A stretch of DNA of 5,243 nucleotides from Curvibacter sp. (GTDB lineage Bacteria > Pseudomonadota > Gammaproteobacteria > Burkholderiales > Burkholderiaceae_C), in contig DNQP01000248.1 of the NCBI GenBank assembly GCA_003500955.1, positions 1-5,243 of the forward strand, written 5' to 3'. Position 1 is the stretch's first letter, and each line of letters opens with the position of its first letter. Positions 1-5,243 of the stretch are shown piece after piece. The position numbers and the translations under genes were made by a program. The notes beneath the pieces were generated by a model. That model was not told where the DNA came from. It did not search any database and saw only the letters and a program-made list of their open reading frames with translations.

Positions 1-40
1 CTTAGAAGGCTGTTGCTCTATCCAACTGAGCTACGGGCTG
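1..40 (-). tRNA. tRNA-Arg (anticodon TCT), 5' half only
   Basis: Read on the minus strand from 40 to 1, the bases fold as the first 40 nt of a tRNA: a 7-nt acceptor strand CAGCCCG, T8-A9, a D arm with GCTC/GAGC stem and AGTTGGATA loop, A26, anticodon stem 5' strand ACAGC and loop CTTCTAA. The anticodon TCT is at positions 6-4, which decodes AGA (Arg). The anticodon stem 3' strand, T arm and acceptor 3' strand lie left of the window, so their pairing cannot be checked. The gene follows the HDOD gene on the same strand. Confidence 0.93.
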
Positions 41-63
41 ATGAGAATGGAAACAGGTGGCGG

Positions 64-69
64 ATCATA
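64..69 (-). promoter_or_regulatory. Candidate -10 element of the tRNA-Arg promoter
   Basis: On the minus strand this reads TATGAT, one base from the sigma70 consensus, followed by a GC-rich stretch (CCGCCACC) like the discriminators of stable-RNA promoters. It would start transcription near position 57, about 17 nt before the mature tRNA 5' end. No good -35 hexamer lies at 15-18 bp spacing. The hexamer is also the loop of a small hairpin (CCGCC/GGCGG arms at 70-74 and 59-63). Tentative. Confidence 0.35.
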
Positions 70-101
70 CCGCCCGCCTCTGCGCGAACGAGCGCGGGGC
101 C

Positions 102-923
102 TCAGACCAGGCCCGAGACTTCCTGCAGCGACGTCCAGTCGATGATCTTGTCATCGAGCACCAGGCGGCTGTCCAGGTGCAGGGCCGAGGCGATGGTGTC
201 GGGGTAGCTGGCCATCAGCGCCTCCAGCCCCAGGTTCACTTCCTGCCCGCGTGCGCGCCAGGCCGCCAGGTGCACCACCGCCGCCAGCGGCTCTCTGCAC
301 TGGGGCACCGTCGGGTCCACGTGGTAGGCCACCACATCCACCAGCACCTTGGGCAGGCTCCAGGCGCTCGCAAAGGCCGCGCCCACCTGGGCGTAGGAAT
401 AGCCCAGCAGCTTCTGCTCTGCCGCAGCGCGCTGCAGGTCGAAAACCGACATGGCGGCGTCGAGCTCGGCCATCTGCTGCGGCAGCGCGCGGTGCAGCAC
501 CAGCTCGCCCGCGGCATGCACCAGACCGGCGGTGTAGGCCGCCGAGACCTGGGGCGTGTCCATGGCCAGGCGGCGCGCGAGCTTGGCCACGTTGAGGCTG
601 TAGCGCCAGAAATGCGGCATGTTGACCCCGCCCACCTGGCGAAAGGCGCTGGCCACGGCGGCGGCATAGATCATGTCGCGCAGCTCGTTCAAGCCCAGCA
701 GGGGCAAGGCCTCGGCCACGCTGGTCACGCCGCGGCTCAGGTTGAAGCGCGCCGAATTGGCCACCGCCAGCAGCCGCGCCGTGAGGATCGGGTCTTCCTT
801 GAGCTGCATGCCGATCTTGCGCAGATCGGGCTCGTCCGAATCGAGCTCGCTCAGCACCAGCGCCACCACGCGCGGAATGCTGGGCAGGGCCCCGGGGGAC
901 TGGAGGAGTTGCAGGAGTTCCAT
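102..923 (-). CDS. HDOD domain-containing regulatory protein (273 aa)
   Basis: A cytoplasmic protein consisting almost wholly of an HDOD domain (about residues 9-210), with no signal peptide or membrane segment. Family landmarks are DPILTARLLAVANSARFN (44-61), GLNELRDMI (77-85), FWRYSLNVAKLARRLA (105-120) and AYTAGLVHAAGELVL (129-143). In true HD phosphohydrolases the last segment would carry a metal-binding His-Asp pair; here it reads H-A, as is usual for HDOD proteins, so catalysis is unlikely. HDOD proteins generally act as signalling or regulatory adaptors, but this one's target is unknown. There is no partner GGDEF, EAL or kinase domain: it is a stand-alone HDOD. The ATG at 923 starts the conserved N-terminus but has only a weak Shine-Dalgarno. 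The gene is divergent from the ParD-like operon and upstream of tRNA-Arg on the same strand. Confidence 0.88.
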   Translation of the reverse strand: MELLQLLQSPGALPSIPRVVALVLSELDSDEPDLRKIGMQLKEDPILTARLLAVANSARFNLSRGVTSVAEALPLLGLNELRDMIYAAAVASAFRQVGGVNMPHFWRYSLNVAKLARRLAMDTPQVSAAYTAGLVHAAGELVLHRALPQQMAELDAAMSVFDLQRAAAEQKLLGYSYAQVGAAFASAWSLPKVLVDVVAYHVDPTVPQCREPLAAVVHLAAWRARGQEVNLGLEALMASYPDTIASALHLDSRLVLDDKIIDWTSLQEVSGLV

Positions 924-946
924 GGACAGGCTGGGGAAGAAAACGC

Positions 947-963
947 TGGCGCATTATCCGCTG
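947..963. promoter_or_regulatory. Degenerate copy of the 17-bp palindrome, HDOD side
   Basis: The 17 bases from 947 match the perfect palindrome at 1001-1017 at 13 of 17 positions, with the left half-site TGGCGCAT identical. The two boxes start 54 bp apart, close to five helical turns. On the minus strand this box includes GATAAT (958-953), one base from a consensus -10, placed to start an HDOD transcript with a leader of roughly 20-25 nt. No clear -35 was seen. A regulator bound here could affect HDOD; that is inference. Confidence 0.4.
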
Positions 964-1000
964 CCCGCACGAAACCCCAGCCCCAGCGCGGAAAGCAAAA

Positions 1001-1017
1001 TGGCGCATAATGCGCCA
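1001..1017. promoter_or_regulatory. Perfect 17-bp palindrome, likely operator of the ParD-like/zeta-like operon
   Basis: TGGCGCATAATGCGCCA is a perfect inverted repeat: 8-bp arms around one central A. It ends 3 bp before the Shine-Dalgarno AGGAGA (1021-1026) of the antitoxin gene. It contains CATAAT (1006-1011), a five-of-six match to a -10 hexamer, so a bound protein would cover the promoter. Antitoxins of ParD-like type usually bind such palindromes and repress their own operon, which makes the antitoxin the first candidate ligand. No convincing -35 is visible. Confidence 0.6.
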
Positions 1018-1032
1018 ATCAGGAGACCCGCC

Positions 1033-1407
1033 ATGCCCACCTCGCCCAACGGTTTTGCCTCGGTCAAGCTGCCCACCGCCCTGGTGGAACAGGCGCGCGA
1101 AGCCGCGCAGCCGCTGCGCCGCTCCGTGGCTGGCCAGGTGGAGTACTGGGCCACACTGGGCCGCATCGTCGAAGACAGCGGCCTGACCGCCCAGGAAGCC
1201 CAGGCCGCCATCGCCCAGTACGAAGCCGCCCTGCAGCAGGCCCGCGCGCCCAAGGCCGTGCCCAAGAAGGCCAAGCCCGCCGGCTCACAGGCCGACGCCC
1301 TGCTTACCCAGTTCATGCAGGTGGAAGACGACGGCAGCCTGGCGCAGCGCGTGCGCGAAGTCGTCGCCGCCAACCGCCGCAAGGCCGGCAAGCCCACCCG
1401 CCACTGA
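1033..1407 (+). CDS. ParD-like antitoxin of a type II toxin-antitoxin system (124 aa)
   Basis: Small predicted antitoxin and autoregulator for the downstream P-loop toxin. Residues 8-48 (core VKLPTALVEQAREAAQPLRR then SVAGQVEYWATLGRIVED) fit the ParD-like antitoxin family: a short beta strand (ASVKLP) followed by two helices, the ribbon-helix-helix DNA-binding plan. Residues 51-70 form an Ala/Gln-rich helix. Residues 71-85 are a Pro/Lys/Ala linker, probably disordered. Residues 87-124 (ADALLTQFM onward) end in a basic tail and may bind the toxin; that last point is inferred. The ATG at 1033 is chosen because AGGAGA lies 6 bp upstream and the conserved region follows at once; longer readings of this frame run through the palindrome and the HDOD gene. 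The stop is separated by one base from the toxin start, so the two are almost surely co-transcribed and translationally coupled. Confidence 0.82.
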   Translation: MPTSPNGFASVKLPTALVEQAREAAQPLRRSVAGQVEYWATLGRIVEDSGLTAQEAQAAIAQYEAALQQARAPKAVPKKAKPAGSQADALLTQFMQVEDDGSLAQRVREVVAANRRKAGKPTRH

Positions 1408-1408
1408 G

Positions 1409-2047
<639 letters not shown>

Positions 2048-2055
2048 GCCCCGAA

Positions 2056-2928
2056 TCAACCAGGCGACTTGTGCGCCAGGTCCTGCAGTACGGGCTGCAG
2101 TCGTCGCCCCAGATTCTTCACAACATCGGCCAGCGACTGACCCGGCAACCCGTTCTTGCGGAGAAAGACACTCCACAAATTCTGCCGCGACACATCTGTC
2201 GCAAATGCATCGCTCAAGCCCACCGGCAGGCCTGCCGGCACCGATGTATCTCGCCGCAGAAAGGTCGCCGTGATGGCCCGGGCCAGGATCGCGTCGTCCA
2301 GATCTTCGCGCTCGAAGATCACCTGCAGATCCAGGTAGTCCTTCATGCGCGTGTTGGCCATGCCCAGTAGCGTGATGGCATGGAACTTCTCGGCCACCAC
2401 CGTGTAGACGGGGTAGGTGCGCAGCTGCGGTGCGGGCAGGTCCGCCAGCATCACCGGGTAGCTTGCCTGCATCGGCCCAGGGGTGACCGCGTCGCCAAAG
2501 CCGATGTCCACCTGCACGCGCAGACGTGCCCCCGCCAGTTCGGCACTGATCAGCACCCGCGCGCCGGCATAGACGGCGTTCTCGCGTATGTCTTCAATCG
2601 CCACGCTCTGCGGGTCAAACACCAGACCATCCTCTGCCTGCATGGCCACCATCTCTCGAAAAGCCTGCGCCACGCTCTCCAGATCACTGGGGCCGAAGCC
2701 CAGCAAGTCGATGTCACGCGTAGGCCGGTGCGGCATGTCATACCAGAGGGCAAACAGCATGGCGCCTTTGAGCAGGAAGCGATCCGCATGCGCAGACTGG
2801 CCCAGCCGGTACAGCAGACGCTCCAGTGCATAACGCTGCAGCACTGAGTTGAAATCAGTCTGCTGGGCCTGGGCCAGATTGAGCAGCCGTGCACGCACCG
2901 ACGCGGCGAGATTTGGCCCCGGGCTCAT
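2056..2928 (-). CDS. AbiEii/AbiGii-family nucleotidyltransferase toxin (290 aa)
   Basis: Toxin half of an AbiE-type system, a nucleotidyltransferase of the polymerase-beta superfamily. In characterised members the toxin causes reversible growth arrest and can abort phage infection; related enzymes modify tRNA, but the target here is unknown. Motifs: FLLKGAMLFA (51-60), the metal-binding TRDIDLL (70-76, Asp72 and Asp74), a third acidic strand RVQVDIGFGD (137-146, Asp141), AEKFHAI (179-185) and RMKDYLDL (194-201, Lys196, Asp197, Asp200), which match the order of AbiEii motifs I-IV. All key acids are present, so it should be active. The start at 2928 is preferred over the ATG at 2973: it forms an ATGA overlap with the antitoxin stop and has GGAGG 7 bp upstream. 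The C-terminus (about 222-290) is predicted helical, with no motif I recognise. Confidence 0.9.
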   Translation of the reverse strand: MSPGPNLAASVRARLLNLAQAQQTDFNSVLQRYALERLLYRLGQSAHADRFLLKGAMLFALWYDMPHRPTRDIDLLGFGPSDLESVAQAFREMVAMQAEDGLVFDPQSVAIEDIRENAVYAGARVLISAELAGARLRVQVDIGFGDAVTPGPMQASYPVMLADLPAPQLRTYPVYTVVAEKFHAITLLGMANTRMKDYLDLQVIFEREDLDDAILARAITATFLRRDTSVPAGLPVGLSDAFATDVSRQNLWSVFLRKNGLPGQSLADVVKNLGRRLQPVLQDLAHKSPG

Positions 2929-3554
2929 GTCATGGCCTCCAGATAAGGCCGCATCACATTGGCCACGCGACAAATGCGCGCGTAGTGCCAGAGTTCGTCC
3001 ACCGTCGCCTTCTTCTGCTTCAGGGCATCACGCAGCGCCTCCAGTGCCACGTCCAGACCGATCTTATTGCGGTGCTTGAAACAATCGGCCACCGTACGGG
3101 CTACGCCGTACACCCGCAGGGACACGTGATCACGCACATGCGCTTCTACGCCAGCGCCCAACACCTCCCCGGACACCTGCACCATTTTCAGCGGCGGATA
3201 GTCCAGCCTGGGCACATGGCTGCCCCGCGGCATGGCGATCCACACCTCACGCGGCAGCTGGGTCGTCAGACCATGGAACTGCAGCGCCGTGAGCAGGCAG
3301 AACACCGCCTGCGGCGCCTGGGCCGCCACGGCCGCCAGGGTCTCGTGCTCCGAAACAGGCGCACCCGGCAGGCGGTAAAGCCCACGGCCCATGCGTTCGA
3401 GCTGCCCCGCGGTGACCAGACGTGTCAAAGTCACCCGCGCCGCCTTCACGCCCTGCAGATCAGCGGGGCGCAGCACCCCCTTGAGGCGTGCCAGATCGAG
3501 TACGCGCCGGGGATGCGATTCAATTGGAGGTATGCGGCCTGCCTGGGTTTTCAT
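2925..3554 (-). CDS. AbiEi-family antitoxin and transcriptional autorepressor (209 aa)
   Basis: Antitoxin half of the AbiE-type (type IV) module. Known AbiEi proteins have an N-terminal winged helix that represses the operon and a C-terminal domain that antagonises the toxin without stable protein-protein binding. Here residues about 17-63 form the winged helix: RVLDLARLKGVLRPADL, a recognition-helix region ARVTLTRLVTAG (39-50) and wing LERMGRGLYRLP (52-63). The C-terminal domain follows, with AVFCLLTALQFHGL (83-96), VWIAMPRGSHVPRLDY (104-119), YGVARTVADCFKHR (149-162) and GLDVALEALRDAL (166-178). I prefer the ATG at 3554. The in-frame ATG at 3623 would add 23 residues encoded by the AT-rich inverted repeat that looks like the operator. 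The weak point is that no clear Shine-Dalgarno precedes 3554. The stop overlaps the toxin start by 4 nt (ATGA). The operon lies downstream of mobA on the same strand, 186 bp away. Confidence 0.87.
   Translation of the reverse strand: MKTQAGRIPPIESHPRRVLDLARLKGVLRPADLQGVKAARVTLTRLVTAGQLERMGRGLYRLPGAPVSEHETLAAVAAQAPQAVFCLLTALQFHGLTTQLPREVWIAMPRGSHVPRLDYPPLKMVQVSGEVLGAGVEAHVRDHVSLRVYGVARTVADCFKHRNKIGLDVALEALRDALKQKKATVDELWHYARICRVANVMRPYLEAMT
2936..2940 (-). promoter_or_regulatory. Shine-Dalgarno of the AbiEii gene
   Basis: On the minus strand this is GGAGG, 7 bp before the ATG at 2928-2926 and inside the last codons of the AbiEi gene. It settles the toxin start and shows the toxin has a strong ribosome site of its own besides coupling through the ATGA overlap. 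Confidence 0.75.
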
Positions 3555-3565
3555 GGCAGACGCAG

Positions 3566-3617
3566 TATGTTCCAAATTTTCGTCAAATGCAAATATATGA
3601 CGAACAATTGGAACATA
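3566..3617. promoter_or_regulatory. Large inverted repeat, probable AbiEi operator and promoter
   Basis: Arms 3566-3585 (TATGTTCCAAATTTTCGTCA) and 3598-3617 are inverted copies matching at 18 of 20 positions, with a 12-bp AT-rich spacer. The structure ends 11 bp before the AbiEi ATG at 3554 and is much richer in A/T than the genes around it. On the minus strand the spacer holds TATATT (3597-3592), a possible -10 that would give a leader of about 30 nt; a second option is TTGCAT (3592-3587) with CATACT (3569-3564). Both have weak partners. AbiEi repressors are known to bind paired inverted repeats at their own promoter, so this is the expected site; binding here is inferred. Confidence 0.65.
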
Positions 3618-3663
3618 ACTCATTGCAAATCAAGGACTTGCAATGGATTCGAACTTTCCCAAT

Positions 3664-3731
3664 CCGTTCAGGCTGAGCCCGTCGAAGCCTGTTCTGAGCA
3701 AAGGTCCCTTCGACAAGCTCAGGGCGAACGG
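3664..3731. repeat. Dispersed REP-like palindromic repeat
   Basis: Arm 3664-3689 begins CCGTTCAGGCTGAGCCCGTC, and arm 3706-3731 reads in reverse complement CCGTTCGCCCTGAGCTTGTC and onward. They agree at 19 of 26 positions, including CCGTTC, CTGAGC and GTCGAAG; a third CTGAGC core lies between them (3694-3699). This is a type of intergenic repeat I know as frequent in beta-proteobacterial genomes, where it is often mistranslated into peptides such as RQAQGER. It starts 9 bp beyond the mobA stop and could fold into a hairpin at the 3' end of that mRNA, but no T-run follows, so a canonical terminator is not supported. Confidence 0.75.
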
Positions 3732-3740
3732 AGGTAACCC

Positions 3741-5243
3741 TCAAGCCGGCAACAACACGCCCGCAAAGAATTCCGCCAACTCCTGCCGCGCATCCAGCGG
3801 CAGCACATGGGCCACGTACTGGTCCGGGCGCACCACCACCAGGCAACCCTTATCGCGGTTGATCCCGCGTAGGGCGTAGATATCGCCCAGGCCTTTGTGG
3901 TCCACGCAGAAGACCTTCTCGAAGTCCTGCAGACCCAGCTGGCCCGTGCGCGGCTTGAGCAGCGAGGGCATCTGGTCGTAGGCCAGTTGGTCGAAGGTCT
4001 GCTGGAACACGGCGCGCACGTCGATCACGGCGTCGATGTCCTCGCCTTTGCGCGTGTGCCTCACTACGGGCGAGTCGGCACTGGTCTCCAGCCAGTCCGC
4101 CAGCTGGCGCATCGGCGAACCCGCCTGGGCGCTGTCGCCCTGGCCGGCAAAGGCGTAGAGGCGCCAGCGCGCGTCGGCCTCGGCCACATGGCCCAGCTGC
4201 ATCTGCATGGCGTCTGACACCCGCACCACGGGCGCGGAATGAAAACGCTTACCGATGGTCTGGCCCGTGGCCAGCGCCTGCCAGGTGGCCGGGCCGGTCA
4301 GGGCCGAGGGCTCGTAGTGCACGGCCAGGCCGCCCGTGAACTCCAGGTTCTGCTTGAAGTTGCGGATGATGCGCGGCTCCTCCAGCCCTTCGCGCTCGGC
4401 CTGGGTGGTGGGGGCCGACATGATGCGCGCCCATTTGTGGTCCGTCTCCACCAGGCGCTTGGCCTCGGTCAGCCGCTCCTTGGCATAGCTGCGCAGCAGG
4501 CTGGCGTCGGCCCGGCCCTGCAGCACGTGCACCAGCTTCCAGCCCAGGTTGAAGGTGTCCTGCATGGAGACATTCATGCCCTGCCCCGCCTTGGGGTTGT
4601 GGGTGTGGCAGGCGTCGCCCGCGGTGAACACGCGCGGGTGGCGCCCCGAGCCCTCGGGCGCGTCGTCAAACTTGTCGCTGATGGCGTGGCCGATGTCGTA
4701 GATGGACCACCACACCACCTCCTTCACGTCCAGCGTGTAGGGCTGCATGATGCGCTGGGCCGCGGCAATCATGTCGTGCTGCGTCAGCTTGCGCTGCGCG
4801 GCCTTCTCGTCGGGTCGCAGCTTGTCCATCTCCACGTACACGCGGAACAGGTAGCCGCCCTCGCGCGGCAGGATCAGCAGATTGCCCTCGTTGGCCGAGG
4901 AGATCAGGCACTTCTGCCGCACGTCCGGGAAATCGGTGTTGGCCAGGATGTCCATCACCCCCCAGGCCTGGTGCGCGGCATCGCCCTTGAGCTCACCACC
5001 GATGGCCTTGCGCACGGCCGAATGCGCACCGTCGCAGCCCACCACATAGTTGGCCCGCACGGTGCGCGTGGCGCCCCAGTACAGGCCGCTGGCGTCTTTC
5101 AGCGTCACCGTCACCGGGTGGTCGTCGGTTGTAGTGTCCACCGTCAGGCCCTGCACCTCCCAGCCGTAATCCGGCTCCAGGCGCGAGGGGGAGTTTTTCA
5201 TGACCTCCAGAAAGAGCTCGTGCAGCCGCGCCTGGTTGATCAG
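3741..5243 (-). CDS. mobA: FAD-dependent aromatic hydroxylase, probable 3-hydroxybenzoate 4-monooxygenase; N-terminus beyond window
   Basis: Flavin monooxygenase of the phenol hydroxylase-like class A group; MobA converts 3-hydroxybenzoate to protocatechuate with NADPH and O2. The visible 500 residues start in frame at the edge as LINQARLHELFLEVMKNSPS, the region before the substrate domain. The N-terminal GxGxxG FAD fold, roughly 130-140 residues judging from the Comamonas enzyme, is outside. Visible-fragment motifs: VVGCDGAHSAVRK (67-79, DG motif), VYVEMDKLRP (135-144), FTAGDACHTHNPKAGQGMN (206-224, GD motif binding FAD ribityl), FHSAPVVRVSD (334-344), and a thioredoxin-like C-terminal domain ending VVVRPDQYVAHVLPL (469-483). 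The text resembles C. testosteroni MobA as I recall it, but close relatives acting on phenol or other hydroxybenzoates cannot be excluded. The frame is open to the edge, so the ATG at 5201 is internal. The stop precedes the REP-like repeat by 9 bp. Its promoter is not in the window. Confidence 0.8.
   Translation of the reverse strand: MINQARLHELFLEVMKNSPSRLEPDYGWEVQGLTVDTTTDDHPVTVTLKDASGLYWGATRTVRANYVVGCDGAHSAVRKAIGGELKGDAAHQAWGVMDILANTDFPDVRQKCLISSANEGNLLILPREGGYLFRVYVEMDKLRPDEKAAQRKLTQHDMIAAAQRIMQPYTLDVKEVVWWSIYDIGHAISDKFDDAPEGSGRHPRVFTAGDACHTHNPKAGQGMNVSMQDTFNLGWKLVHVLQGRADASLLRSYAKERLTEAKRLVETDHKWARIMSAPTTQAEREGLEEPRIIRNFKQNLEFTGGLAVHYEPSALTGPATWQALATGQTIGKRFHSAPVVRVSDAMQMQLGHVAEADARWRLYAFAGQGDSAQAGSPMRQLADWLETSADSPVVRHTRKGEDIDAVIDVRAVFQQTFDQLAYDQMPSLLKPRTGQLGLQDFEKVFCVDHKGLGDIYALRGINRDKGCLVVVRPDQYVAHVLPLDARQELAEFFAGVLLPA

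Noticed and set aside
1..40. tRNA-Arg as an integration site for the TA cassette
   Set aside because: Integrative elements usually join the tRNA 3' end, which here points left, out of the window and away from the cassette; no integrase or repeated tRNA end is seen.
929..982. 8-bp inverted repeat GGCTGGGG (929-936) and CCCCAGCC (975-982)
   Set aside because: The arms are 38 bp apart and low in complexity, and the likely HDOD transcript start lies between them, so an RNA hairpin is doubtful; could be chance in GC-rich DNA.
57..1010. Long plus-strand open frame (317 codons)
   Set aside because: It is antisense to the HDOD gene, has a His/Gln/Arg-heavy composition typical of an antisense frame in GC-rich DNA, and shows no family motif.
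673..1032. Upstream extension of the ParD-like frame to an ATG at 673
   Set aside because: It would cross the HDOD start and the palindrome; the ATG at 1033 has AGGAGA at good spacing and directly precedes the conserved domain.
2380..2847. Plus-strand open frame (155 codons) opposite AbiEii
   Set aside because: It is the shadow of a well-supported nucleotidyltransferase gene, with no ribosome site or recognisable domain.
2926..2973. ATG at 2973 as AbiEii start
   Set aside because: It would overlap AbiEi by about 49 nt, and its 15 extra residues look unrelated to the family. The ATG at 2928 has GGAGG and the ATGA overlap.
2889..3737. Plus-strand open frame (282 codons) opposite the AbiEi gene
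   Set aside because: It is antisense to AbiEi and runs through the operator and the palindromic repeat, ending in the RQAQGER-type peptide characteristic of translated repeats.
4249..4911. Short minus-strand frames inside mobA (4249-4434, 4666-4911)
   Set aside because: They are out-of-frame shadows of the hydroxylase; its own frame is continuous and carries all expected motifs.

Overview
The window looks like chromosomal DNA of a GC-rich beta-proteobacterium, most likely Burkholderiales (Comamonadaceae-like). The evidence is strongly G/C-ending codons, a MobA-type aromatic hydroxylase close to the Comamonas enzyme, and an intergenic repeat with a CTGAGC...GTCGAAG core of a type common in that group. 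The taxonomic call is inference; no marker gene is complete enough to fix a genus.

Layout, left to right. (1) Positions 1-40 hold the 5' half of a tRNA-Arg(TCT) on the minus strand, cut by the window edge. (2) Positions 102-923 (minus) encode an HDOD-domain regulatory protein transcribed toward the tRNA. (3) Positions 924-1032 are a divergent control region with a perfect 17-bp palindrome (1001-1017) and a degraded copy of it (947-963). (4) Positions 1033-2047 (plus) form a two-gene operon: a ParD-like antitoxin followed one base later by a zeta-toxin-like P-loop kinase. (5) Eight bases further on, tail to tail, lies a second toxin-antitoxin operon on the minus strand (2056-3554): an AbiEi-type winged-helix antitoxin/repressor and an AbiEii-type nucleotidyltransferase toxin, joined by an ATGA overlap. 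Its promoter region holds a large inverted repeat (20-bp arms, 18 of 20 matching), the expected kind of operator for AbiEi. (6) Positions 3664-3731 are a palindromic repeat of the dispersed REP-like kind. (7) From 3741 to the right edge (minus, 5' end missing) runs an FAD-dependent aromatic hydroxylase, best read as 3-hydroxybenzoate 4-monooxygenase (MobA).

How the parts fit: between two housekeeping or metabolic neighbours (HDOD/tRNA-Arg and mobA) sits a compact cassette of about 2.5 kb made only of two complete but unrelated toxin-antitoxin modules in convergent orientation. Each has its own inverted-repeat operator at its outer end. The 3' ends of the two toxin genes are 8 bp apart with no convincing terminator, so each toxin mRNA could run into the antisense strand of the other. 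The families are known; the arrangement and the two operator structures are the parts most worth a second look. I see no CRISPR array, insertion sequence, integrase or phage gene here.
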